Origin: an uncultured Ruminococcus sp.
Lineage (GTDB): Bacteria > Bacillota > Clostridia > Oscillospirales > Ruminococcaceae
Direction: 5' to 3'
Assembly (NCBI GenBank): GCA_937902395.1
Contig: CALGTV010000081.1
Span: 1-12,043 of the forward strand
Length of the DNA stretch: 12,043 bases
Part shown: positions 1-6,404 of the stretch, in pieces
How the letters are laid out: every line of letters begins with the position of its first letter
How positions within the stretch are numbered: the stretch's first letter is position 1
Notes under the pieces: generated by a model
Databases searched by the model: none
Told to the model about the DNA's origin: nothing
Seen by the model: only the letters and a program-made list of their open reading frames with translations
Translations under genes and position numbers: made by a program

Positions 1-24
1 TTGACTGCGATTGAATTGAAAAGA

Positions 25-60
25 GGGGACGCTCTGCAAGTGAGAGCGTCCCCTTTATTA
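25..60 (+). repeat. Hairpin repeat, possible terminator
   Basis: A perfect 11-bp stem (GGGGACGCTCT at 25-35, AGAGCGTCCCC at 43-53) closes a 7-nt loop and is followed by TTTATTA, so it could end a rightward transcript entering from outside the window. Positions 33-53 recur exactly, in inverted orientation, at 11953-11973, so this is also one copy of a dispersed repeat. Whether it acts as a terminator or only as a repeat cannot be told from this window. Confidence 0.6.
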
Positions 61-80
61 AAGCTTTCTCAACAATCTCA

Positions 81-109
81 ACGCACGGATTTCTCTCCGT
101 GCGTTTTTT
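81..109 (+). terminator. Rho-independent terminator
   Basis: A 9-bp stem (81-89 with 96-104, arms ACGCACGGA and TCCGTGCGT) and a 6-nt loop are followed directly by a T-rich tail (TTTTTTATT). The orientation fits a rightward gene that ends to the left of the window. No part of that gene could be identified with confidence in the first 24 bases. Confidence 0.8.
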
Positions 110-366
110 ATTAAATCTAATTTTTCAAGACTATTTTGACGCTCTGCGATTTCAAAATAATTATAATTTATATCGTAATCTAACAAAAATTATAACAGTA
201 AATTTTATTATAAATTCACAAAAATAGCTGTTGATAATCAGGTAAAACAGAGAAAATAAAAATTATTTTTCAATAATCAACATTTTTCCGTTGGAAAAAT
301 GCCCATTTCAGCCCTATTATGGAAGGAGTTTTATAAAATCACAAATTTCTATCCATGAAAATTTTA
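110..366. other. AT-rich intergenic region without a gene
   Basis: About 257 bp with no convincing coding frame. It holds AT-rich inverted repeats around 252-271 and 281-301. A GGAAGGAG-like stretch near 320 is not followed at usable distance by a start codon with an open frame clear of the convergent GH3 gene. No consensus promoter stands out. Confidence 0.6.
281..301 (-). terminator. Weak candidate terminator of the GH3 operon
   Basis: CATTTTTCC (281-289) and GGAAAAATG (293-301) form a perfect 9-bp stem with a 3-nt loop, 66 bp downstream of the GH3 stop codon. Read leftward it is followed by an AT-rich inverted repeat rather than a clean T tract. It is the best local candidate for ending the three-gene leftward transcript, but the stem is AT-rich and termination is uncertain. 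Confidence 0.35.
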
Positions 367-1602
367 TCAATTAAGCAATCCCATTTCATTTTTCTTTTCA
401 AGAATACGGATAACACTTTCGTCAATGCGCTCCTTAGTCAAATCTCCGGATTTAACAGCCGCTTCAACACCGTCGATTGCCGCCCTTAAATCATTAGGCA
501 TAAGGATTATGTCAACTCCTGCCTCAATAGATTTTATAGCTGCCTCGTCGCTTGTATAAGTACTTGTTATTGCGCCCATTGCCTGAGAATCGGAAATAAT
601 TATTCCCTCAAAGTTCATTTTTTCTCTAAGCCAGTCAGTAACAACTACAGGCGATAAATCCGCAGGAAGATTGTCTCCGGAAGCAGAAACAATCTGATGT
701 CCAACCATTACAAAATCAGCCCCTGCCTCAATTCCGCCTTTAAAAGCAGGAAATTCAGCAATTTCAAGCTGTTCAAGAGTTCTGTCAATTTCTACGGTAG
801 TATAATGTGTATTTCCTGTACCTGCGCCAAGTCCCGGGAAATGTTTCAGAGTTGCGGCAATTTTGTGAGATTTCAGACCTTGTATCATAGCTGTGCACAT
901 ATCCGAAACAACCAGAGGGTCACTGCTGAAAATTCTGTTTCCAAGCTCATTTGTTTCGCTTATATTGACATCGGCAACAGGAGCAAAATTCACATTAAAG
1001 CCATAATCAGCCAGATATTCGCCGATTGTACGCCCCGCCTCATAGGTTGCGTTATAATCGTTAAGCTTTCCGTATTCGCTCATATTGTCAACGGGAGTTT
1101 TCCACAGCCTTTTCTGTACTCGTGTTACATAACCGCCTTCCTCGTCAACAGCCTGAAACAGCCCTATACCGTTATTGTCAAGAGCCATTTCCTGAGACTG
1201 ACTGAGCAAATCCCGAAGCTGCTGGTCATAGGTAATGTTAGCCTCAAAATAGATAAATCCGCCTATGGGATATTCAGTATAGCAGTTTCTGTACCAATCA
1301 TCAACATATGTAAGAGTATCATAGTAATATGTTGTTTTCTCAGGAACAGCCATAAACATCTGGCATACCTTTTCATGCAGGCTCATATTTTTAAGTTTCC
1401 GCGCAACTTTTGGCGAAATATTGCTGTCGCTTTCCGTAGCTTTTTCTGTTGCAGGCTCAGTTGTTTCCAATTCTGTGGCAAGTTCGGTATCAATAATTTC
1501 AGCCGCAGGAACACTTACAGGCGAAAGCTCAACAGGCTTTTCTTCCTTGCATCCGCTTAACATCAAAGATAAAAGCAATGCCGGCAAAAGTATTTTTTTC
1601 AA
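367..1602 (-). CDS. GH3 family lipoprotein, NagZ-like beta-N-acetylhexosaminidase
   Basis: The 411-residue product starts with a lipoprotein signal (lipobox LSGC, Cys18), then a Glu/Thr-rich spacer to about residue 62, so it should be anchored outside the membrane. The rest is a single GH3 TIM-barrel domain: AVDEEGGYVTR (151-161), KHFPG (253-257), His266, and IIISDS with the expected nucleophile Asp338. NagZ-type enzymes remove terminal GlcNAc from muropeptides or glycans through an Asp nucleophile and a His-Asp acid/base dyad. Here the dyad Asp position is Asn264 (GNTH instead of the usual DSH or DTH), so activity or specificity may differ. The C-terminal GH3 domain of beta-glucosidases is absent, as in NagZ. 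The start is TTG, chosen because GAGGG lies 7 nt upstream and it gives a proper signal peptide. It is last in the LacI operon, 29 bp after the DUF5662-like gene. Family call is firm; substrate is inferred. Confidence 0.88.
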   Translation of the reverse strand: MKKILLPALLLSLMLSGCKEEKPVELSPVSVPAAEIIDTELATELETTEPATEKATESDSNISPKVARKLKNMSLHEKVCQMFMAVPEKTTYYYDTLTYVDDWYRNCYTEYPIGGFIYFEANITYDQQLRDLLSQSQEMALDNNGIGLFQAVDEEGGYVTRVQKRLWKTPVDNMSEYGKLNDYNATYEAGRTIGEYLADYGFNVNFAPVADVNISETNELGNRIFSSDPLVVSDMCTAMIQGLKSHKIAATLKHFPGLGAGTGNTHYTTVEIDRTLEQLEIAEFPAFKGGIEAGADFVMVGHQIVSASGDNLPADLSPVVVTDWLREKMNFEGIIISDSQAMGAITSTYTSDEAAIKSIEAGVDIILMPNDLRAAIDGVEAAVKSGDLTKERIDESVIRILEKKNEMGLLN

Positions 1603-1631
1603 CGTATTTCCCTCATTTCGTTCAACATCAT

Positions 1632-2180
1632 TTACCTTTTTGAAGTTCTCTTTTTATTCTGTCGTCTTATATAGCCGAAAGCCGCCTTTTCCCCTTTTTC
1701 AGCAAGAAGCCGCAGGAGAAATTCAAGCCGTCCCGCTGTATACGATTCAATAAATCTTGTACCATGTCCCTGAAGAAAATATTCAAGAGGACAGCGGTCG
1801 TTGTAGGCTTCTTTTTTATAGATTTTAGATGCGGCAACTCTGTCGCAGAACATCTCGTAAATATATTCATCAGGCATACGCACAGGCATCATTTTTCCTG
1901 TTTTCACGGAATAATCTGTCCAGTATTCAAAATGGTGGCGATTTCTGCCCTTGTGATGAAGCCATGCCTTTGAATAGCCGCTGACTTCCCTTTCACGCTC
2001 ATTAGGACTTCTCATGCCCTGATAATATTTCACTCCCGATAAAAATTCTGTGGGTGAAAATTTTGATAAATCGTGAAGAAGCCCCCGTTTAATGATACCT
2101 GCCTTGAAGCAGTGTATCATAACCATATGTCTATGGCGCATAACAGTGCCGAGATGTCCGAAAAAATTATGAATAAGCAA
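1632..2180 (-). CDS. DUF5662-like protein of unknown function
   Basis: A 182-residue soluble protein without signal peptide or membrane segment. The pattern matches my memory of the DUF5662 family of Firmicutes: an N-terminal His-rich helix (HRHMVMIHCF, 16-25), LLHDLSKFSPTEF (34-46) containing His36-Asp37, and AWLHHKGRNRHHFEYW (72-87) with paired histidines at 75-76 and 82-83. The conserved HD and HH pairs suggest a metal site like that of HD-type hydrolases, but no activity is known to me. The start is TTG at 2178-2180 with AGGAG (2190-2194) 9 nt upstream. The site begins just beyond the stop codon of the LacI gene (15 bp gap), so the two are probably transcribed together. The C-terminus is basic (RRQNKKRTSKR). 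Some databases label relatives 'catalase', which nothing here supports. Confidence 0.72.
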   Translation of the reverse strand: MLIHNFFGHLGTVMRHRHMVMIHCFKAGIIKRGLLHDLSKFSPTEFLSGVKYYQGMRSPNEREREVSGYSKAWLHHKGRNRHHFEYWTDYSVKTGKMMPVRMPDEYIYEMFCDRVAASKIYKKEAYNDRCPLEYFLQGHGTRFIESYTAGRLEFLLRLLAEKGEKAAFGYIRRQNKKRTSKR

Positions 2181-2195
2181 ATTATCAGGCTCCTA

Positions 2196-3215
2196 TTATC
2201 TTATATCAAGTACACTGTCTTTTTCAATAAGCCTGCCGCTGATTATGCGTCTACCCTCAGAATATTCAGGATTTTCAAGCTTTTTCAGCATAAGGTCAAC
2301 GGATTCAGCCGCCATTTTTACAAGGTCAACTTCCACTGTTGTAATAGCAGGAATACATATATTTGACACTGTGTAATTATCATATCCCACAACGGAAATA
2401 TCCTCGGGAACGCGTACTCCCTTTGATTTAAGTGCTGATATTACTCTGAATGCTGTTTCGTCGCTGTTGCAGACAAAAGCTGTAGGCATCTCATTCGGGA
2501 AATTAATATGGTCAAACAAAATTCCCATTTCATCGCGGTCCTCAAGAAGCCAGTCTTTTCTGGATTCAAGTCCGTTTTCCATAAGGCATTTTCTGTAACC
2601 AAGATAGCGGTCATTGATACTGCTTGTAGTATTAAGAGAGCCAACAAATCCGATATTTTTATGACCTCTTTCAACAAGATAATCAGTAAGCATATATCCG
2701 CCGTGGTAGCTGTCGGAATTTACGGAATCCACAGTGCAGCGGTTTACATAAAAATCAACGAAAAGCAGCGGAATCTCTATTTTACTTAGTTCCATTGCAT
2801 ATTCACGGCTAAGCTGACCAATAACAATAACACCGTCAACGCGAGCCTCTGTTACTGTAGGAGGCAAAATTATCTTTCTCTCATTTTCTCTTGTGATACA
2901 CTCATACACCATAAGTACATTTGCAGCTGAAAGCTTATTGGAAATATTTGCAGTCAGCTCCCAGTAAAATGTACCCATAGAGCCTACAAATCGCTCAGAA
3001 GTGAGAATTGCAACGCTTTTTCCGATTTTTGGAAGATCAGATTTTTTCTTTGCTCCTGTGTTTGAAGGCTTATAGCCCATTTCCTCAGCAGTTTCACAAA
3101 TCTGCTTTCTAACTTGCTCGCTTACGCCGTCTCTTCCTGCGAGAGCGTTTGAAACAGTTACAACGCTAACTCCCAGTTTTTCGGCGATATCAAGCATACG
3201 AACACCATTTTTCAT
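2196..3215 (-). CDS. LacI/GalR-family transcriptional regulator
   Basis: A 339-residue regulator. The N-terminal helix-turn-helix is LDIAEKLGVSVVTVSNAL (8-25), followed by the usual GYKPS hinge start (47-51). A periplasmic-binding-protein-like effector domain fills 65-339, with family signatures VDSVNSDSYHGGYMLTDYL (162-180), GHKNIGFVGS (184-193), FVCNSDETAF (247-256) and PEDISVVGYDN (270-280). It should bind an operator as a dimer and respond to a sugar or sugar derivative. The start ATG (3213-3215) is preferred because AAAGGGTG lies 8 nt upstream; an in-frame TTG at 3246-3248 adds 11 residues but lacks a ribosome binding site. It is first in an operon with the DUF5662-like and GH3 genes, so autoregulation and control of GH3 are the natural inference. 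I found no clear palindromic operator with a central CG near the promoter. Confidence 0.93.
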   Translation of the reverse strand: MKNGVRMLDIAEKLGVSVVTVSNALAGRDGVSEQVRKQICETAEEMGYKPSNTGAKKKSDLPKIGKSVAILTSERFVGSMGTFYWELTANISNKLSAANVLMVYECITRENERKIILPPTVTEARVDGVIVIGQLSREYAMELSKIEIPLLFVDFYVNRCTVDSVNSDSYHGGYMLTDYLVERGHKNIGFVGSLNTTSSINDRYLGYRKCLMENGLESRKDWLLEDRDEMGILFDHINFPNEMPTAFVCNSDETAFRVISALKSKGVRVPEDISVVGYDNYTVSNICIPAITTVEVDLVKMAAESVDLMLKKLENPEYSEGRRIISGRLIEKDSVLDIR

Positions 3216-3287
3216 ACACAACACCCTTTGAAATTTATTTTCTGCCAATTTTCATTGACATTTTTTATTACTCATAAATTCCATTAA

Positions 3288-3317
3288 ATTATACCATATT
3301 TTAAGTAAAAAATAAAG
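3288..3317 (-). promoter_or_regulatory. Extended -10 promoter for the LacI operon
   Basis: Read leftward, the sequence is ATGGTATAAT: a perfect TATAAT (3288-3293) with an upstream TG at the extended -10 position. No good -35 hexamer lies 17 nt further (only TTTATT), which the extended -10 could offset. It is about 75 bp upstream of the LacI start codon. Confidence 0.6.
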
Positions 3318-3392
3318 TGTTTTTTAAATTTTTGTTAATCCCGATAATTTCAACACAATATTTAAGCAATATTATACATAATAATCAAAATA

Positions 3393-3425
3393 CCGCACAT
3401 ATCCTCAAAGAAAAGATACATGCGG
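3393..3425 (-). terminator. Terminator of the 62-residue peptide gene
   Basis: Arms 3393-3403 and 3415-3425 pair over 11 bp and are followed leftward by TATTTTGATTATT. Two positions pair as G-U only in the leftward RNA; in the rightward RNA they are A-C mismatches. This supports use on the minus strand. It begins 17 bp after the peptide stop codon and separates that gene from the LacI operon promoter. Confidence 0.7.
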
Positions 3426-3441
3426 CTTACTTTAAAGAACT

Positions 3442-3630
3442 TTACGTCAGTGGATTATTAGACTTTTTACCATTTGCGTCTGGTAAATAAGGATAAAGAT
3501 TCTGATATTCCTCCGATATGGTTTCAGATGAATTATTTGCAGGAATAAGTCCTGTCATATCTCCCCATGAAGCCGCAGGGCATACATATTCAATATCATT
3601 CGAATCAGGTTCTGTTATAGGCATACTCAT
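3442..3630 (-). CDS. Small acidic peptide, possible RiPP or signalling precursor
   Basis: I do not recognise a family. The product is 62 residues with 9 acidic and 2 basic side chains, no signal peptide and no membrane segment. Its core is one Cys17 within VCPAASWGDMTGLIP (16-30), then an Asn/Ser/Glu-rich stretch, EEYQNLYPYLP (40-50) and a polar tail with KK at 55-56. Support for being a real gene: AAAGGAG lies 10 nt upstream of the ATG at 3628-3630, a hairpin terminator follows the stop, and the composition is unlike the AT-rich surroundings. It is monocistronic and leftward, between the LacI operon and the divergent dehydratase. No modifying enzyme, protease or transporter is adjacent. A small precursor peptide is one reading; an intracellular regulator or conserved orphan peptide is equally possible. 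Earlier in-frame starts (3654) would overrun the ribosome binding site. Confidence 0.7.
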   Translation of the reverse strand: MSMPITEPDSNDIEYVCPAASWGDMTGLIPANNSSETISEEYQNLYPYLPDANGKKSNNPLT

Positions 3631-3723
3631 AATTCTAAATCTCCTTTCATGCAATCAATTGCAAAAGTATTATCTGCACACTGAAACGAATAATACATCA
3701 TATTAAGCAAAATTAATTTATTA

Positions 3724-3751
3724 ATTTTATTAGCTATATGCAACTTAGCAA
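3724..3751 (-). promoter_or_regulatory. Candidate promoter for the small peptide gene
   Basis: Read leftward there is TTGCTA (3746-3751), a 16-bp spacer and TAAAAT (3724-3729), about 94 bp upstream of the peptide ATG. The match is moderate, and in DNA this AT-rich such matches arise by chance. Confidence 0.3.
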
Positions 3752-3870
3752 TAAATGGTAATTTGCCAATAGGGTAAATATTAAAATTATATTATTATTT
3801 TTTTCGAAATATCGGTATTTATCTGCGTTTTATGCCAAATTATGTATTTTTTTGTAATTTTTTCTATCAC

Positions 3871-3899
3871 TTGACATATTCATTTTGCAGTGATATAAT
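3871..3899 (+). promoter_or_regulatory. Perfect sigma-A promoter for the dehydratase gene
   Basis: TTGACA (3871-3876), a 17-bp spacer and TATAAT (3894-3899), with TG at 3891-3892 making an extended -10 as well. Transcription would start near 3906, about 200 nt before the ATG. The rest of 3655-3870 is AT-rich with no coding frame I can support. Confidence 0.85.
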
Positions 3900-3905
3900 A
3901 TAAAC

Positions 3906-4107
3906 AAGTATTATTTTCTGTTGAAATATATGTATTTTTTCACAATCTTATTTCTTAACAGAGATAATTGCCGAAATCTATAATGGAGTTTCCCCTAAGA
4001 TAAAAAGATTTCAAAATAACCGTGTACGGAACAAGCGACGCATTAAGTCCTCTCATTTCAGCTTATGCGCCTTATATCACAGTTTCTGTACAAGAAGGAG
4101 AATTAAA
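3906..4107 (+). promoter_or_regulatory. Long structured 5' leader of the dehydratase gene
   Basis: About 200 nt between the predicted start of transcription and the ATG. It contains a 7-bp stem GAAATCT/AGATTTC (3973-3979 with 4006-4012) and a hairpin of CGCATTAAG (4039-4047) with CTTATGCG (4062-4069), the latter 28 nt before the ribosome binding site GAAGGAG. No T tract follows either hairpin, so an intrinsic attenuator is not evident. I could not match it to a known riboswitch class. Confidence 0.4.
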
Positions 4108-6060
4108 ATGAAAAAGAAGCTTGCTGAATTCAGCGTCAGAAAAGTTCTTTTAGCCCTCGCTGACGCATTTATTGTGATGTTTTCTGCCCTTGCCTCAAAT
4201 TACATACTTTCGTTCTTTGACAAGGAGCTTTCATCGAAAAGTATGCTCATACCAATAATTACAGGAACTATTTGCTGTTTTGTTTTCCTTTTTGCTCTGG
4301 GCGCATACAGCAAAATGTGGCGATATGCTAAAAAACGCGATTACTTATGCTGTATTGGCGGTACAGCTCTGGGTATACTCGCTGCATGGGGTTTCCATTA
4401 TCTTTCTACAAACGATGCTCTGCAATTCAATTTCATGATATGCCATGGCGTTATGGCTATATGCGGCATTTGCCTTTTCCGTATTCTTTTCCGTACTGCT
4501 TTTATCGGCATTCAGCCAAAAGCGAAAAAAGACGAGAATTGCCCCCGTACTATGATAGTCGGCGGCGGACGTGCCTGCAAAATGATTCTTGATGAAATCA
4601 AAAATTCCCTTGAACGCCCTTATGAAGCTGATAATCCCGCACTTAACTACAATCCTGTCTGTATTATTGACGATAATAAATCTAAAATCGGCACATCAAT
4701 AAATGGTGTGAAAATCGTTGGCAATACAAACGAAATAATAAAATTTGCCAAGGAAATGGATATTGAACTTATTTTATTGGCGATTCCCTCCAGTATCGGT
4801 GATGAGCGTCAGCGCATTGTTGACCTCTGCACCGAAGCCAAAAGCAAGTTGGATGTTAAAGTTCGTATACTCCCATTCATTGGTAATCTCATTTTTGACG
4901 ACGGCATGACGCTTCTTAAACAGATTCATGATATCAAAACAGAGGCACTTCTCGGCAGACCTCCCATTGAATTTGATACTACTGAAATCCGCAATTTCAT
5001 TAACGGAAAAGTCTGCATGGTTACAGGCGGCGGCGGTTCTATCGGTTCTGAGCTTGTTCGTCAAATTGCTAAATATACCCCAAAAACTGTTATTATCGTC
5101 GATATCTACGAAAATAATGCATACGATATCCAGCAGGAACTCCGTATGGAATATGGCAGCGACCTTAATCTTATTGTACAGATTGCCTCTGTCCGCGATT
5201 ACAACCGCATGAATCAGTTGTATTTAAAGTACAAGCCTCAGGTTGTTTTCCATGCTGCTGCTCACAAGCATGTTCCGCTTATGGAATCCTCTCCTATGGA
5301 AGCTATTAAAAATAATGTCATCGGAACTTTCAACACCGCTTCCCTTGCACAGTTCCATAATGTTGAAAAGTTCGTTATGATTTCCACTGATAAGGCTGTA
5401 AATCCTACAAATGTCATGGGCGCTTCAAAACGCTGCTGTGAAATGATTGTTCAGTATCTCTCACAGGATAAAAACTGCAAAACAGAATTTGTAACAACTC
5501 GTTTCGGAAATGTTCTCGGCTCTAACGGCTCTGTTATTCCGCTTTTCAAGCGTCAGATTGAACAGGGAAAGCCCGTTACCGTTACAGACCCCGATATTAT
5601 CAGGTATTTCATGACAATCCCAGAAGCTGTTAGTCTTGTAATGCAGGCGGCGGCTATCGCACATGGCGGCGAGATTTTCATTCTCGATATGGGTGAGCCT
5701 GTGAAAATTGTTACTCTTGCCGAAAATCTTATCAGACTTTATGGCAAAATTCCTTATGCAGAAGTTCCCATTGAGTTTATCGGTCTGCGTCCCGGTGAGA
5801 AAATTGAGGAAGAATTACTCACAAAAGAAGAGGGACTTCAGAAAACAAAGAACGAACTCATATTCATCGGAAAACAGATTGAAATTGAAGAAGATTCATT
5901 CCCTAAGCGTCTCAGAACGCTGAGAGATGCCGCAGAAGAAAACGATAATGCTGCTGCAATAAAAGCACTTCACGATATGGTACCTACATTCACTACACCA
6001 GAAGAATTTAATAGTAAAGTATCAGCAAAAAAAAATGAAAAAAAAATACAACTCGCCTAA
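4108..6060 (+). CDS. Membrane nucleotide-sugar 4,6-dehydratase, CapD/WbpM/PglF type
   Basis: A 650-residue protein, full length for the long form of this family. Four hydrophobic segments lie at about 13-35, 46-66, 83-99 and 108-130. A first Rossmann-like domain follows with VGGGRACKMI (151-160). The catalytic SDR domain has the NAD-binding TGGGGSIGSE (306-315), HAAAHKHVPLME (382-393), STDKAVNPTNVMGASK (426-441) and LRPGEKIEEEL (560-570). The usual SDR Tyr is Met437 with Lys441 (MxxxK), which is normal for these enzymes. Relatives convert UDP-GlcNAc to a 4-keto-6-deoxy sugar, the first step to bacillosamine, QuiNAc or FucNAc units of glycoproteins and surface polysaccharides. Substrate here is inferred. 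The ribosome binding site GAAGGAG ends 7 nt before the ATG. It stands alone between a strong promoter and a terminator, with no glycosyltransferase or aminotransferase nearby, so it probably serves a pathway encoded elsewhere. Confidence 0.93.
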   Translation: MKKKLAEFSVRKVLLALADAFIVMFSALASNYILSFFDKELSSKSMLIPIITGTICCFVFLFALGAYSKMWRYAKKRDYLCCIGGTALGILAAWGFHYLSTNDALQFNFMICHGVMAICGICLFRILFRTAFIGIQPKAKKDENCPRTMIVGGGRACKMILDEIKNSLERPYEADNPALNYNPVCIIDDNKSKIGTSINGVKIVGNTNEIIKFAKEMDIELILLAIPSSIGDERQRIVDLCTEAKSKLDVKVRILPFIGNLIFDDGMTLLKQIHDIKTEALLGRPPIEFDTTEIRNFINGKVCMVTGGGGSIGSELVRQIAKYTPKTVIIVDIYENNAYDIQQELRMEYGSDLNLIVQIASVRDYNRMNQLYLKYKPQVVFHAAAHKHVPLMESSPMEAIKNNVIGTFNTASLAQFHNVEKFVMISTDKAVNPTNVMGASKRCCEMIVQYLSQDKNCKTEFVTTRFGNVLGSNGSVIPLFKRQIEQGKPVTVTDPDIIRYFMTIPEAVSLVMQAAAIAHGGEIFILDMGEPVKIVTLAENLIRLYGKIPYAEVPIEFIGLRPGEKIEEELLTKEEGLQKTKNELIFIGKQIEIEEDSFPKRLRTLRDAAEENDNAAAIKALHDMVPTFTTPEEFNSKVSAKKNEKKIQLA

Positions 6061-6082
6061 ATAATATATAACTTATTTTCAG

Positions 6083-6127
6083 AAAAGTCAACAAAACCAG
6101 TTTATATAAGGTCTTTGCTGACTTTTT
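6083..6127 (+). terminator. Terminator of the dehydratase gene
   Basis: AAAAGTCA-A-CAAA (6083-6095) pairs with TTTG-C-TGACTTTT (6114-6126), a 13-position stem with one A-C mismatch, ending in a T run. It starts 22 bp after the stop codon. Its arm sequence is nearly the same as that of the terminator at 7467-7515. Confidence 0.78.
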
Positions 6128-6181
6128 CTGTTATGGGATACTTCCCGCATAAAACAGACGAAAAAAAAAGAGTCTGTATTA

Positions 6182-6341
6182 ATACCAATCCCTGAAACAA
6201 CAGTAGACAAATCTAATGGCATAAATGCCGTATGTCATCGTTGGACTTCCTCACCATACGGCAGTATGCTTTCGTCGTCCGCCTTGACATACATCATTTC
6301 TGCTCAGCACTTTTATCTACTAACATTTTAGGGATTGGTAT
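6182..6341. mobile_element. Roughly 160-bp inverted-repeat element (MITE-like or structured RNA)
   Basis: ATACCAATCCCT (6182-6193) and AGGGATTGGTAT (6330-6341) are exact 12-bp terminal inverted repeats. Inside, AGTAGACAAA (6202-6211) pairs with TTTATCTACT (6312-6321); the single C-A mismatch becomes G-U in leftward RNA. GCCGTATG (6227-6234) pairs with CATACGGC (6255-6262) around a 20-nt loop, and GGAC in that loop (6243-6246) can pair with GTCC (6277-6280) as a pseudoknot. GTATGTCA (6230-6237) can instead pair with TGACATAC (6285-6292), an alternative fold. There is no coding frame. TA lies at both ends of the repeats, which fits a TA-targeting element but is also part of the inverted repeat. 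A non-autonomous transposon and a structured RNA both fit. Confidence 0.6.
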
Positions 6342-6344
6342 AAG
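6336..6344 (+). promoter_or_regulatory. Candidate extended -10 at the end of the inverted-repeat element
   Basis: The right terminal repeat supplies TGGTATAAG, an extended -10 with one mismatch from TATAAT, 61 bp before the ATG at 6405. The -35 region is poor. It lies where the paralogous gene at 7595 has its TATAAT relative to a shared leader sequence. Confidence 0.35.
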
Positions 6345-6347
6345 AAT

Positions 6348-6404
6348 ATAGAATGTGTAATTGGGATAATTAATTTTTGAGCTTTGGCTCGTCTTGGAGG
6401 AACT
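6348..6404 (+). promoter_or_regulatory. Conserved leader with hairpin before the ribosome binding site
   Basis: The leader runs ATATAGAAT, a GGGATAATTAATTT-type stretch, a small GAGC/GCTC hairpin (6379-6390) and GGAGG (6396-6400) 4 nt before the ATG. The same order and much of the same sequence precede the gene at 7595, which suggests a shared, possibly functional, 5' untranslated region. Confidence 0.55.

Noticed and set aside
1..24. Tail of an upstream rightward gene
   Set aside because: A frame is open here, but it runs through the two hairpins without any recognisable protein, so a coding call is not supported.
320..490. Short rightward frame from an ATG near 354 after a GGAAGGAG-like site
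   Set aside because: The site is more than 25 nt from the ATG and the frame is mostly antisense to the GH3 coding end.
697..1560. Long rightward open frame opposite the GH3 gene (287 residues)
   Set aside because: It is fully antisense to a well-conserved GH3 domain, has no family motif and an unnatural Cys/Phe/Ser-rich composition; it is a shadow of the real gene.
3246..3248. Upstream TTG start for the LacI regulator
   Set aside because: It has no ribosome binding site, and it would add 11 residues ahead of the usual short N-terminus of this family.
3983..4003. Six-codon leader peptide (MEFPLR) in the dehydratase leader
   Set aside because: No ribosome binding site precedes it and its codons do not suggest an attenuation device.
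6182..6341. CRISPR or tRNA-like structure in the inverted-repeat element
   Set aside because: There are no repeated spacer units, no cloverleaf, and no T-loop or anticodon arrangement.
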